DNA from: Beverwykella pulmonaria
Lineage: Eukaryota > Ascomycota > Dothideomycetes > Pleosporales > Melanommataceae
Length of the DNA stretch: 64,000 bases
Direction of reading: 5' to 3'
Assembly (NCBI GenBank): GCA_001599595.1
Contig: BCHH01000003.1
Location: 2,895,151 to 2,959,150, forward strand
This document shows, in pieces, positions 45,184 to 54,604 of this stretch; the first letter of the stretch is position 1; every line of letters begins with the position of its first letter. The position numbers and the translations under genes are program-made. The notes beneath the pieces were generated by a model, which worked only from the letters and a program-made list of their open reading frames with translations, made no database searches and was not told where the DNA came from.

Positions 45184-45413
45184 GTGGGGGAGACGGGATT
45201 TGGGGTTCGAGATGAGGTTCTTCAAAGATTCATGGATGGTCTTGGCGATGGTGGTCCAAGCTCACGATGTCCGCACCACCACCGAAGCTCGCTCCCCTCC
45301 AGCTCGTCCACACCTCAACCAACCCGCACGACCGCCAAACCACTTGGGATTCTGGCCTCGCCAGGTCTCACAAAATCTCTCGATCACAAGCGGCAATAAT
45401 CCCGAATTCCAAC
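45184..45413. promoter_or_regulatory. Short bidirectional promoter, mL60 and TRS20
   Basis: Only 230 bp separate the two divergent start codons, so both core promoters must lie here or overlap the 5' leaders. CA- and CC-rich; no TATA box is obvious. Confidence 0.6.
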
Positions 45414-45971
45414 ATGTCCTACACCTTCTCCATCCTCTCTCCCACCGATACCCCCATCTTCACCCACGAATTCGGCACCTCGCGCTCTGGCGGCGATGGT
45501 GTAGCGCGCTTCACGACGCCCGAGCGAGCCCTAAACCCCTTCATCTTACACTCGTCCCTCGACATAGTCGAAGAAGTGCAATGGGGGCCCTCTAGCTCCT
45601 CTGGCTCCGCCCCAATGTACCTCAAACACATCGACAAGTACCAGAACAACTACATATCATGCTGGATTACAGGTGCTAATGTGCGGTTCCTTCTTCTTAC
45701 GCGGCCGCGGGATGAGGCGCTGGGATTGACCAGCGGAGGAGGACAAAAGGGCAGTTTGGCGGGGGGGAGAGCAGGGCTGGGGACGGCCGGGGGAGTTTAT
45801 AATCCGACGAGTCCCGCGACGGAGGAAGCTGTTAAGAATTTCTTTGTTGATGTGTATGAAGTTTGGGTTAAGACTATTATGAATCCTTTTTTTCATGTCG
45901 GCAATGGGGATGTGGTTAAGAGCCCGGTGTTTAGGGCCAGGGTCGCCGCGGCGGCGAAGAAATATCTGTGA
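45414..45971 (+). CDS. TRAPP complex subunit 2 (Trs20/sedlin)
   Basis: Core subunit of the TRAPP tethering complexes that activate Rab1/Ypt1 in ER-Golgi traffic and autophagy. Single exon, 185 residues. It begins MSYTFSILSPTDTPIFTHEF, the longin-fold first strand of sedlin, continues FILHSSLDIVEEVQWG, MYLKHIDKYQNNYISCWIT and NVRFLLLTRP. It ends FFVDVYEVWVKTIMNPFFHV and SPVFRARVAAAAKKYL. Human and yeast proteins are 140-175 residues; the extra length is a Gly-rich loop at about 103-137 (LTSGGGQKGSLAGG...), common in filamentous fungi. The frame runs upstream, but sedlin similarity starts at this ATG. Confidence 0.93.
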   Translation: MSYTFSILSPTDTPIFTHEFGTSRSGGDGVARFTTPERALNPFILHSSLDIVEEVQWGPSSSSGSAPMYLKHIDKYQNNYISCWITGANVRFLLLTRPRDEALGLTSGGGQKGSLAGGRAGLGTAGGVYNPTSPATEEAVKNFFVDVYEVWVKTIMNPFFHVGNGDVVKSPVFRARVAAAAKKYL

Positions 45972-46421
45972 GGGGGATTGGTGCCTTGGTGGATTTTTGT
46001 TATGCGTGCTGCAAGATGCACATGTCAGATGGACTGCGAGCTTCAAGGAGCTAGAGACTGCTGCGTCCTAGAACTGCAGCGATGCCACCGGTTACCACGC
46101 TCTCTCAGCTGGTCTAGGAGCAGTGCCTGCGGTGGAAGAAGACTGACCCATAAGATAAGCTCAGGAGAACCGTTGGAGACTACGGGTTTGAGCATATGGG
46201 GTTTTGTACGACACAAGTACCAGAGGGAAGTGAGCCAACGTCGAGAAGTATCAATCATGGGTACTATATAACATCATATCACAATGTCCCATTAGAGACT
46301 AACTCACTGCCATTCCATGTTCTAATGTTCTCAACGCACGAGCGAGTTCCCGTGCTCGTCTCTTCAGTTAGGCTGCGAAGTTTGAACCCGGCCAAACCCC
46401 GTTCCTGCCGATCGCGCTCAT

Positions 46422-47050
46422 TCAGCCTGATGCGAGACTGGCAAGTTCAGTATCACAGAAGATTTAGCTGGCGACGAGGCATTCCCTCCCTACGCGATAC
46501 TTTCACACACTTGGGGAGCAGACGCTAAGGAGGTCACCTTCGACAACCTAACAAATGGCACTGGCAAGGATAAGCTTGGCCACAAGAAGATCTAGTTTTG
46601 TGGAGAACAAGCTATACAAGACGGCCTAGAATATTTTTGGATTGGCACCTGTTGCATAAACAAGGCAAACAAGGCCGAACTCTCGCAGACTATCAACTCC
46701 TTGTTTCGCTGGTACCGTAACGCGACTAGATGGTACGTCTATTTATCGGATGTGTCCACAATTTCCGTAACGTCGAACCCAGCATAAGGTGCTTCAGCTC
46801 GCAGACAAGAAGAAGTAGGACGACAAAACGCGAGACGCTGTGCTAGACCACCTATCCTTACATGCGAACGGCTTTAGTCTGTCAAACCCCCGAAAAGATC
46901 CCGCGATGCAACACCCTCGCGAAACCAAACGCATTTCCACCTAGACTAGATTCTCTTTATGAGCAAATGATGGAGCAAATATGCAAGGCGGATAATGCTG
47001 ATCTCTGCAAGCAGATACTGGCCTCGGTCGTGATCGCATACCGACGCTGA
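46422..47050 (+). pseudogene. HET/NACHT-type gene remnant, copy 1
   Basis: Broken pieces of a heterokaryon-incompatibility NLR-type gene. In shifting frames one reads a HET domain start near 46470-46600 (A-I-L-S-H-T-W-G-A-D equivalent, then EVTFDNLTNGTGKDKLGHKK). Next come FWIGTCCINKANKAELSQTI and SLFRWYRNATRWYVYLSDVS, and after a collapse the stretch PEKIPRCNTLAKPNAFPP and LYEQMMEQICKADNADLCKQ, which is the segment after a NACHT domain. The NTPase domain itself is missing. There are multiple stops. Compared with copy 2 at 59.8 kb it has lost about 19 bases near 46870 and differs at scattered positions. Confidence 0.75.
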
Positions 47051-47775
47051 AGGCCAGCAAGTACACGAACGTATGGAGTGCACTTTCAAATCATGTATAC
47101 CTAAAAGCCTGGTACGTCTTAACTAAGTCTGGGCCAATGCTAACCACTATGCAATTTATAGGACTTGGAAATCATAGTGTGAAAACCACTGTCTGACCAA
47201 CACCAATGTACTCTACTGCTGTTTCAAAGCCTTCTTTCCAGTTCTCCAGACTAAAGGCCTTTGTAGTTACAAAATCTTTTCCCTTTAGAAACATGCCTCT
47301 TTCTAGCATCTTGATAAACAGCAGTATGTCATCTCTTTTGTACATCAGCTTACCACGAAATGAAATGTTGCTGCCAACAACCTTCTAGGCTGGTATGATA
47401 TCCTCGGCCATGCCCATCAAACTGCATCTTCCATTCTGTCGCATCGCGTTCACAACGCTCCTGAAGTGGGTCGATTTGGCAGCGCCGTGAAAGGTCCAAT
47501 GCGGCATCGATCTTGCCAAAAGCTGCCACTGCGGCAGTGTCCGCGCGCTCATCTCCGGTCAATTTCACCGTCTCTATATCTGCCCCAGGTGTTCCCCTCC
47601 TTACATGCTCCTTCAATTTCTCCAGCTTAGTCTCATTTCAACCCAAAGCAATCACCCTAGCGCCCATTGCAATCGCAACCATCACACCCGCGCTACCAAA
47701 ACCACCAGTCGCCGGAGACACAACAACTGTCTCGCCCGGCTCGAGCTTGATATCCCGTAGCCCGCCGTACGGTAC
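46640..47775. repeat. Duplicated HET-dehydrogenase block, copy 1
   Basis: Nearly identical by eye to 59808-60968: the same HET/NACHT fragment, the same intron-like stretch (GTACGTCTTAACTAAGTCTG) and the same 3' part of a dehydrogenase in opposite orientation. Identity ends sharply after TACGGTAC at 47775, where copy 2 continues into the rest of the dehydrogenase. Confidence 0.85.
47155..47775 (-). pseudogene. Truncated medium-chain dehydrogenase, copy 1
   Basis: The last about 200 codons of the dehydrogenase seen intact at 60360-61475. The frame KEHVRRGTPGADIETVKLTG and ERADTAAVAAFGKIDAALDL is clear, then a 4-base deletion (relative to copy 2, near 47488) shifts the frame, and a changed base makes a stop near the lysine of PAWKVV (CTAGGC in place of CCAGGC on the plus strand at 47384). 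The N-terminal GroES-like catalytic domain is missing. Non-functional. Confidence 0.8.
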
Positions 47776-47864
47776 AATATCATCTCGCGCGGACGCCAAC
47801 CCGTCATCTTAACCTCACTTCGTCTCCAGATGCCAAATAGCTCGCGAATTATTAAACTCCATCA

Positions 47865-49421
47865 ATGGCTAGGGAAACCCGTTTCATGGCGGTTCCCCGA
47901 GACCCCAAGGACGATTCGAAGGGATCTATTGAGCTCATGGGCTCGGCACAGCACCGAACGGCGCGACATCGAGGACGACGGCGTGGAGGGTTTCTCCGCA
48001 TATCGGTTTTTGTGAGAGATTTTCGTCGTTTCCCAGGAAATCCTTTCTCTTGGTCTCTGCGCTGCCGCTCGCGCTCGCACCAATCGTTATTCTTGCGGCC
48101 GCTGCCGAAACAACATCCCAAAACTACCTTGCGGGCCGCGATTGCTACCCCAATGGCATGTGGAGTAAGAGCATAGGTGCTACATGGCGCATTTTGGATT
48201 CCACGTATTTCTTCACCCCGAACTTGGCCTTTGGGAAGATGAGTTTCTCAGCCGCGAAATGTATCGACATTAGCTGGGATCTTTTCGTAGGACGAGGAGG
48301 GCAGTTGTTGCTGGCTTACGTGAACTACCGTGTCTTCAACGAATGACTCGTGTATCACATGGAGAAGCACCTGACGTCCTACAAGATGTATACCGCTGCC
48401 GCCTTCCAGACAACTTCGTTATCTACACTTGGGGTCCTAGGCAAAGAGTTTCTTGCCTTCGGGGAAAGAACTTGGACCCGCTTTTTCCGATGGTTGGCAC
48501 TCCTGTGTATGGTGCTCTCGACATTATACGTTCTAGCTTTTCCCACACTCATGGCCGCCATGACTGGGTATATCACAGCCTCGGAAGCATACATCGAAGA
48601 CTACAGCAAGAATCTCCTAGAGTGGAAAACTTTTGAACCGGTCGCTCACGTCATTGAGGATGCGCACAGAATCGGATATAAGAAGCCTTTGATTGCTACC
48701 TTGGACGACAGTGAGTTGAGGGGCGCAATACTTGGCTGTAGGTATCACGGAAACCTCCTTCCTAGCCAAGAAGTGCTGTCTAATGATCGCTTCAGATATG
48801 GGACTTGGCAGAGATTCTCAGGGATATGACTCCTTAATGATCGGGAAGCTGCCACCGGTGACCAATAATTCGAGTGTGTGGCGTTTCGAAGGCGCCAACA
48901 TTACCCTTGAAGCTCCCACCCTGAACATCACCAACGTATTTTTCGTTCATACAGACGCCGCCGGCGGACTTCATCATTATACGTATACCTCCAACGGCCG
49001 CCAAGGCAACTTGTACGACGCATTCTATCTTCATACCCATGGCTCTTGCAGGCCGAACGATACATATCAATGGGGCTTTTCCTACGTCTTCATGTTCATG
49101 GTCAGTATATTCAACTTTATCTGGAGCTGCATAATGGTGGGAATGTGGCTGGATACACAGAGCCAAAGCCGAATGTACAAGAGTGGCAGAAGGCCGGGAC
49201 TACTGAGAAGCATTGTGGATGTATCGGGGGCTATGCGAGAAGAACTGGGCCCTGCGGTGGATAGGATGGAGGAACGAGAATTGGAGAAAGGCCTCAATGA
49301 ATCCGGAAGTGCTCTCTGTGTCCCAAAGCATGAACTCAGGGTTGCCAAGACAGAGTCTGGATATCACGATCTTAAGAGGAGGAAAAAGAATTGGACTTTG
49401 ACGAATGGATCAACGTTTTGA
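47865..49421 (+). pseudogene. Multi-pass membrane protein gene with nonsense codon
   Basis: A fungal integral membrane protein of unknown function. The clear part starts at about 48037 in the frame LLVSALPLALAPIVILAAAA, followed by a Tyr/Cys-containing loop and DISWDLFVGRGGQLLLAYVN with YRVFNE. A TGA at 48344-48346 interrupts the frame, which then goes on directly: LVYHMEKHLTSYKMYTAAAF, WLALLCMVLSTLYVLAFPTL, FEPVAHVIEDAHRIGYKKPL. A 58-nt intron (48738-48795, GTAGGT...TTCAG) joins to MGLGRDSQGYDSLMIG, an Asn-rich luminal loop, the membrane segment YVFMFMVSIFNFIWSCIMV and a charged tail ending TNGSTF. The TGA fits TGG (Trp) to TGA. The 5' end (a possible start at 47865) needs an unplaced splice or is frameshifted. 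Family not known to me. Confidence 0.65.
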
Positions 49422-49587
49422 ACGATTTGGTCAGCTGAATGAGCTCGGGAATTCAAATTCTCCAATAGATGTAGCCACAAAAATCGTCGCACCGAGGATG
49501 GGAGTCCAAGGTTTACACCCCATACACGATGCTTGTTTGGCTTCTGGCGGCTTTCGTAGTTGCGCCTATGGTACCTGCCCAGAAATC

Positions 49588-49980
49588 CTATTGACCAGCC
49601 GAGTAATCCGTACTTTTAATGACATCCTTCCACTCTTGCAAGTCTTCGAGCGTCCCCCGGAACTTCTCTTCGATCGTCTCATAGCAATCAGTCCCAAGTG
49701 GCCATCTCCAAGGTATTCCTCTGCCCTCTGCGGCCGCGCCTTGCTTCCGCACGAGATCCAGAATTATATGAACACCCCCCGAAACATCTTCGGGCTGGTT
49801 CATATCCTCTTGAGCCAATTGACTAAAGAAGTTCTTTGACCGCTGCGCGTAATCCGGAATTTGCGAATGTACCGAGGCCATATTTCCAGTCAATAAGAGC
49901 TTGGTGCGGAAGCGGCCGGGCTCAATCAATACGATCGGGATACCCAGAGGTTCGAGCTCAAAGCTAAAGATATAGAATTT
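49588..49980 (-). pseudogene. C-terminal remnant of a short-chain dehydrogenase
   Basis: About 130 codons in frame: FELEPLGIPIVLIEPGRFRT, then MASVHSQIPDYAQRSKNFFS, QPEDVSGGVHIILDLVRKQG and the end KDVIKSTDYSAGQ. This is the part of classical SDR enzymes after the catalytic Tyr-Lys (the PG-x-x-x-T loop and the substrate region). Rossmann motif and catalytic site are missing: at about 49980 the sequence turns into AT-rich DNA. A 5'-truncated fragment. Confidence 0.72.
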
Positions 49981-50437
49981 TAATAATTATCTTAGCTTTA
50001 ATTTACATATAGTAGTAATTCTTAGTTACTAAGACCTAACTGAAAAATCAAAAGCCTAGAAAAGTAGCAGAGCCAGCTCCGCTAATAATAGAGTTACCTA
50101 GAGGGGCTAGTCACTCGACCTAGGAGATAGATATTCCGAGCCGGATGCAATATAGATCTAGCCCTGCATCGAGCTTCTGCTCTTTAAAACAACATCTCAA
50201 TAGTACAACTAGTTCAACTGTGTATGTGACAGCGCGTGCGTCATATACTCATGAGCCCATTACCTCACTACTACCTAGGGGCTTGGGAGGGGCATATCTT
50301 AGTACGATCGACAAATCTCTGCCACTTAGTTCAATGTACGAGGTTCACGACCTCTCTTGTTGTACCAGGAGCATGCCGACCCTGACAATGCAACTCAGGT
50401 TGAGCCTCTATTAGGACCTCTACAATCGCTACTTCCA
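49981..50437. other. AT-rich spacer
   Basis: The first 130 bases are strongly AT-rich (TTTTAATAATTATCTTAGC and similar), in contrast to both neighbours, suggesting decayed repeat DNA. No gene is seen. Confidence 0.5.
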
Positions 50438-51235
50438 TTACCAGACTATAGTCTGTGTATGCATGATCACAGCCAACTCCATCGGGTAGGGAACTAGGAT
50501 CTTCTCCACAGCACGGTCTATGATCCAATCACTCTCCCATGCAGGCCGGTAGAGAGCTTTAACGTATTCCCAGTATTCTGGGTAATACCCTGACATTTCC
50601 CAGTCCACAATGGCCACAACCTTACTGCCCTGGACAATGATATTCCTTGGGGATAAATCCCCATGTGTCATCACGATTACATGGTTCCTCAACGCGAGGA
50701 CCATGTCTGACACCGTGTTGACCCAGCTGCCGGTTGTGGCATTCTTGAGTGCAGTGATAATTCCCTCGTTGAAACACGCCTCGTCTTTGTATGGCCCATA
50801 TGCACCGATTTCGTCTGTGAAAAGCTGATCTTCGCAAGCGGTACCTTCCACAGATCCGATGAATGAACCTTTTATTTCGCGAAGCTGGGCCAAGAATCCA
50901 CGGAGTTGTTCGATGACCTCCTCTTTTTGGGCGTCGCCAAGCTTTCCCCAGACTTCTGCAAGACAGTCACCCTCAATAAATTCCATCACAATGCGTACAT
51001 GACCGCTGTCACTGTCGGTATAGGCATTGTAAACCTTGGGTACAGGGATAGTGGTTTTTTGGCGGACCAGTCTCATTGCTTCCGCTTCGGCAAGTCGCAC
51101 GGAATCGCCGGTCTTCACAACGGTGCTTCCATCCACCTTATAAACTGGGATGAAGTCGCCGAATCTCTCCGCTTGGGCAAGTTCGTCCGGAGTAATGACC
51201 TGCCCGTCCATGTTTCCAATGAAAAGGTCTATCAT
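50438..51235 (-). CDS. APH-family small-molecule phosphotransferase
   Basis: 265 residues, single exon, aminoglycoside phosphotransferase/choline kinase fold (PF01636 type). Visible are the ATP-site lysine region (YKVDGSTVVKTGDSVRLAEA), the hinge IVMEFIEGDCLAEVWGKL, the catalytic loop MTHGDLSPRNIIVQ and the metal motif VAIVDWEMSGYYPEYWEYVK. Such proteins are numerous in filamentous ascomycetes. The fold phosphorylates small hydroxylated molecules, but the fungal substrates are mostly unknown and antibiotic resistance should not be assumed. All catalytic residues are present. An alternative start is the second Met (residue 9, MDGQVITP). A Tc1-type element lies 185 bp upstream of the start. Confidence 0.88.
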   Translation of the reverse strand: MIDLFIGNMDGQVITPDELAQAERFGDFIPVYKVDGSTVVKTGDSVRLAEAEAMRLVRQKTTIPVPKVYNAYTDSDSGHVRIVMEFIEGDCLAEVWGKLGDAQKEEVIEQLRGFLAQLREIKGSFIGSVEGTACEDQLFTDEIGAYGPYKDEACFNEGIITALKNATTGSWVNTVSDMVLALRNHVIVMTHGDLSPRNIIVQGSKVVAIVDWEMSGYYPEYWEYVKALYRPAWESDWIIDRAVEKILVPYPMELAVIMHTQTIVW

Positions 51236-51508
51236 TCAGGTAAGTTAGTACAGTGTAGGTAAGAACGAAATTTGGGACGACTGCATAATGACAAAAGTTT
51301 GCGAGGCCTTACATTCAATGGGTTGATTGATTGATTCCCACACAGCTGCTGCCACGATGCCGCACCGCTGATGTGGCCGACAGCCGATGCGGGGCCGGTA
51401 ACGTAATCCACCAGTCCGTGCACGGGTGTGCAAGAATTGAGCGCGCAGGGGCCCCGCTTTCGATCAGAACTTCAAAACAAAGCCCTCATACCGACTTCAA
51501 CACCACAC

Positions 51509-52697
51509 ATGGCTCCAACCACACCTAAAAAACGCGATAAAAAGACTGATCGACGCGAGCACGATACTATTAAACGTAATAGATTCTTCGACGCCTTTGA
51601 TTCGAGGCGAAATGACCAAACAACTGGCGATATCGCACGACTTCCAGCTATCAATATACCTCCCTCTACCGCGCGCACCTGGATCGCAAAACAAGAAGCT
51701 ATAGGCCAAGCTGCAGTTAGAAGAACCCAAAAAACTAGCTCTACCTTAGGCTGCAAGCCCTTAGTATCTGCGTCCAACCTCGCAAAAATAACANNNNNNN
51801 NNNNNNNNNNNNNNNNNNNNNNNNNNNNNNNNNNNNNNNNNNNNNNNNNNNNNNNNNNNNNNNNNNNNNNNNNNNNNNNNNNNNNNNNNNNNNNNNNNNN
51901 NNNNNNNNNNNNNNNNNNNNNNNNNNNNNNNNNNNNNNNNNNNNNNNNNNNNNNNNNNNNNNNNNNNNNNNNNNNNNNNNNNNNNNNNNNNNNNNNNNNN
52001 NNNNNNNNAATATGAGCTGCGTTACCCAGGGCAAGAAAGAGGGATAAATGAGGTAGAACTAGAGGGTTCTTTGGATGTTACTGTTCACGTTGCGGCTGGC
52101 GTCTCATACAACCACAAGGGTAGNCTTATTTTTTATAAGGACCCTGTAGAGCCTTCAGAAAAGCAGCGCAAACAACCTAAGCCTAAGNAGATNAAATANG
52201 AGCTTGATACTGCCTTTNAGGAACGTGTCAAAGTATATNAAGATACTAAGGCAAAGGAGGACGCAACACCAAAAGGCAACTGTATGACGCAGGTGTTTTA
52301 CGCTCAAAAGATACTGCCAGAACACATTAAGCAGATCCAGGCTTTGGAAGCCCGTCACGGCGTCAAATACCACCTGCAGGAGGATGGTGATCCAAGCCAC
52401 GGAATCAAGTNGCCAAACAGCGTGCCAGCACACCTAAAACGGGACGCAGGCCTGCTCATACTTGTCCATCCTCCTCAATCACCTGATCTTAACCCTATTG
52501 AGGCATGCTGGAATATTATAAAGGGTAGATTAGCTGGTCGGAGGTGGTCAACTGTAGCTCAATTTAAGGCNGATATCCAGGCAGAATGGGATAAGATAAC
52601 ACTCAAGGAAATTCGAGATCGTATTAGGGAGATGCCCCATCGCTGTAAATTAGTTCAGGAACAACCGCAGGTGCGAATCAAAAGCGCATTGTGGTAA
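51509..52697 (+). CDS. Tc1/mariner transposase, interrupted by assembly gap
   Basis: The N-terminal part (51509-51793) starts MAPTTPKKRDKKTDRREHDT and carries a helix-turn-helix (FFDAFDSRR, then INIPPSTARTWIAKQE). After the gap the frame resumes at 52011 (YELRYPGQERGINEVELEGS). It carries the second catalytic Asp in LQEDGDPSHG and the third acidic position in HPPQSPDLNPIEACWNIIKG, both Tc1-family signatures, and ends RIKSALW. The first Asp (usually in a W-x-D-E or S-D-E context) must lie in the gap. The frames on either side of the gap differ by one, which says nothing because the gap length is probably estimated. Seven single ambiguous bases occur in the C-terminal part, suggesting collapsed near-identical copies. 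It may be an active family. Confidence 0.85.
51794..52008. other. Assembly gap (215 N)
   Basis: A run of N inside the transposase gene. Isolated N characters also occur at about 52124, 52188, 52192, 52199, 52218, 52240, 52411 and 52571. Confidence 0.99.
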
Positions 52698-52997
52698 TAA
52701 TTTGAATATACTCGATTTTTGCGATTGGTGGTGGCCCCTGCGCGCTCAATTCTTGCACACCCGTGGTGCACGCTTCCGGACCGTGCACTAAAGCTGGTTG
52801 CCGTGTAGCTGTGCTTGCCGCCGTGGTGGGGTTCAGTGCTAGCCCAGGTCTGCTGTGCCTCATTAGTTCACTTATATAACAAACCACCGAGATTTTTTAC
52901 CTCCAAGAATTTAACCACATATCTCTCCTAGGGCTCGGTATCGAGAAGTTTCCAATCTCCTGCGCTTTCGATACGACGCAATACAGTCTTCTCAATA

Positions 52998-53335
52998 ATG
53001 CCACCCTCAGCATCAAAGTCCCCAGTCCATTCTCCACCACTCATTGTTCCGTCCATACATGCGCACAAAACAACTGTGATAGTCCTTCACGGTCGTGGAT
53101 CTACTGCAGAAAAGTTCGCCGAACCAATTCTCACACATCCCGTTTCCTCTCCCCTGCCTTCGACAGCGTCACTCCCGGAAACCATTACACATCCTGGAAA
53201 GGTATTCCGAGATCATTTCCCTCACAGGGCTTAATTGGCTATTGAAGGCTAGAGATACAATCTCAGGTACAATATTACAAGACGTTGCGGAAGGAGCTCA
53301 ACCAGAGGTCCTACGTGTTCAATAAGTACTCAGTA
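52998..53335 (+). pseudogene. Phospholipase/carboxylesterase-family N-terminal fragment
   Basis: The frame reads MPPSASKSPVHSPPLIVPSI, then HKTTVIVLHGRGSTAEKFAE, LTHPVSSPLPS and GKVFRDHFPHRA before a stop at 53232. The H-G-R-G-S/D-x-A-E-K-F oxyanion loop and F-x-x-x-F-P-H are typical of fungal acyl-protein thioesterase-like serine hydrolases. After the stop, other frames carry possible further pieces (YYKTLRKELNQRSYVFNKY), but no catalytic G-x-S-x-G is present. Degraded fragment. Confidence 0.65.
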
Positions 53336-53341
53336 TGGTTT

Positions 53342-53405
53342 GTGCGTTAGGGGTCTAGTTCGTGCGTCAGGGGTCTAATTCGTGCGTCAGGTGTCTAATT
53401 CGTGT
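53342..53405. repeat. 20-bp tandem repeat, three copies
   Basis: Units GTGCGTTAGGGGTCTAGTTC, GTGCGTCAGGGGTCTAATTC and GTGCGTCAGGTGTCTAATTC follow one another, plus a partial GTGTACATTC. Confidence 0.85.
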
Positions 53406-53599
53406 ACATTCCAGGTTAGGTTAGTTGCCGAGCTTGTTGTTCGGAGGGTATGGTTGGATGGATGGAAGTCATTTGCGTCCGAAGGACGGTATCTAGCTAT
53501 CTATATACCGGCCCTTAAGCCTCCCAGGGGGCATAGGGGACGTGCTAAGCTATGGACTTACGGTGTTGCAGCACCGCCGTAGAAAGCATTTCCTGTTAT

Positions 53600-54446
53600 T
53601 TGCGGACGGATGTCTGTCGTCTACAGTTCCCCCTCCGTTTGGGGATGCCGTAGTGATGTGCAAAAGAGGGTAGACCCTGAGGCCTGAGAGAGAGATAAGC
53701 AGTAGCTCTGTATGCGTCTGCTAGCCGTACGGCAGCAGGGTGTAGGCAGTGTATAAAAGAAAGAGAGTACCGAATGAGAGAGCGAGAACAAGAACAAAAA
53801 CAAGAATAGGCTGGCTTTAAGCCGGCGTTTACCTTGTGCAGATCTTAGAGTAGAACTCTGTGAGCTGTACGAAGGTCGCGAAGTCTTGAGGGTTTGACAG
53901 GAGGCTGCCTAGATACCGGAGGCCTTCCTTCCGGTCACTTGGTGGGTGTATAGGCCGGCTCGGCCACTGTTGAAAGAGTCGTACTGCTTTGCGGCAGTGT
54001 ACGAGGTGGTCTGCAGTCTTATGCTGTCCGCATGAGCAGAGAAGGTTGGCGTCCTTGTGGTTGAATTTGCGGTGATACCACGCAAAGTCGCCGTGTGCCG
54101 TTCTTGCTGCCATTAGGCGGGCAAGGATCGCGCGTGGCAGCTTAAGCTCCTCCGGAGCCTTGCTCGCGCTATAGGGAAGTTGCCACTGGGAGTACCACTG
54201 GGACAGTTTGGCGCTCCTGGCTGTCCACCATTCCCGCTGCATGTGCCGGTGCATCTTCTTAGCGATTGATCTGATCCCTGTGACCGTAGGCCAGCGTGCC
54301 TCGCCCCTTGGGGCAGTGGGCCGGCGGGCCTCTGCGTCTGCAAGTCGGTCCGCTTCCTCGTTTCCGGCTTGTTCGGAGGGTACAGTACATGGTTTGTACG
54401 ATTTGTATGGTTTGCATGGTTTGTCTGGTAACCTGTGGTTAACCAT
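53600..54446 (-). mobile_element. 5'-truncated LINE (Tad1-type) with ORF2 3' end
   Basis: The minus-strand frame 54446-53829 carries the end of a non-LTR retrotransposon polyprotein. It has the last RNase H block (GNEEADRLADAEARRP), a Trp/Arg-rich linker (REWWTARSAKLSQWYSQWQL) and a terminal CCHC-like zinc site (CSCGQHKTADHLVHC), then a stop at 53829. Such an RNase H followed by a C-x-C-G-x(n)-H-x(n)-C terminus is seen in fungal Tad1-like elements. The reverse transcriptase and endonuclease are missing, so the copy is 5'-truncated, as LINE insertions often are. The 3' UTR probably reaches to about 53.6 kb; I did not find a clear poly(A) end or target duplication. Confidence 0.75.
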
Positions 54447-54604
54447 GGTTAGTACATGGTTTGGAAAATTTAACCGAATTCCCGATGGCCATATGCATCA
54501 CCTCATTCATCAACCATTGCATGCAGGTCAAAACCAAGGTAGCCAGATCACTACAAAGCTCAAAAATAAAAACGACTTCGACAGTGACTTTGCACACCAA
54601 CAAA

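Larger units (their letters stand above)
51421..52765 (+). mobile_element. Tc1/mariner-type DNA transposon
   Basis: Bounded by 33-bp perfect inverted repeats at 51421-51453 and 52733-52765 (outer end CACGGGTGTGCAAGAATTG). They enclose a plus-strand transposase of about 1.2 kb. Flanks show related but imperfect GTGCACG sequence beyond the repeats, so the true ends may be a little further out. I could not assign the expected TA target duplication. Confidence 0.88.

Noticed and set aside
47865..48049. Placing the first exon of the membrane protein gene at 47865
   Set aside because: The frame does not meet the next one except through a 31-nt gap, too short for an intron; left as uncertain.
50438..51235. 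Calling the APH-family gene an antibiotic-resistance gene
   Set aside because: The fold is shared by many fungal kinases of unknown substrate; nothing points to aminoglycosides.
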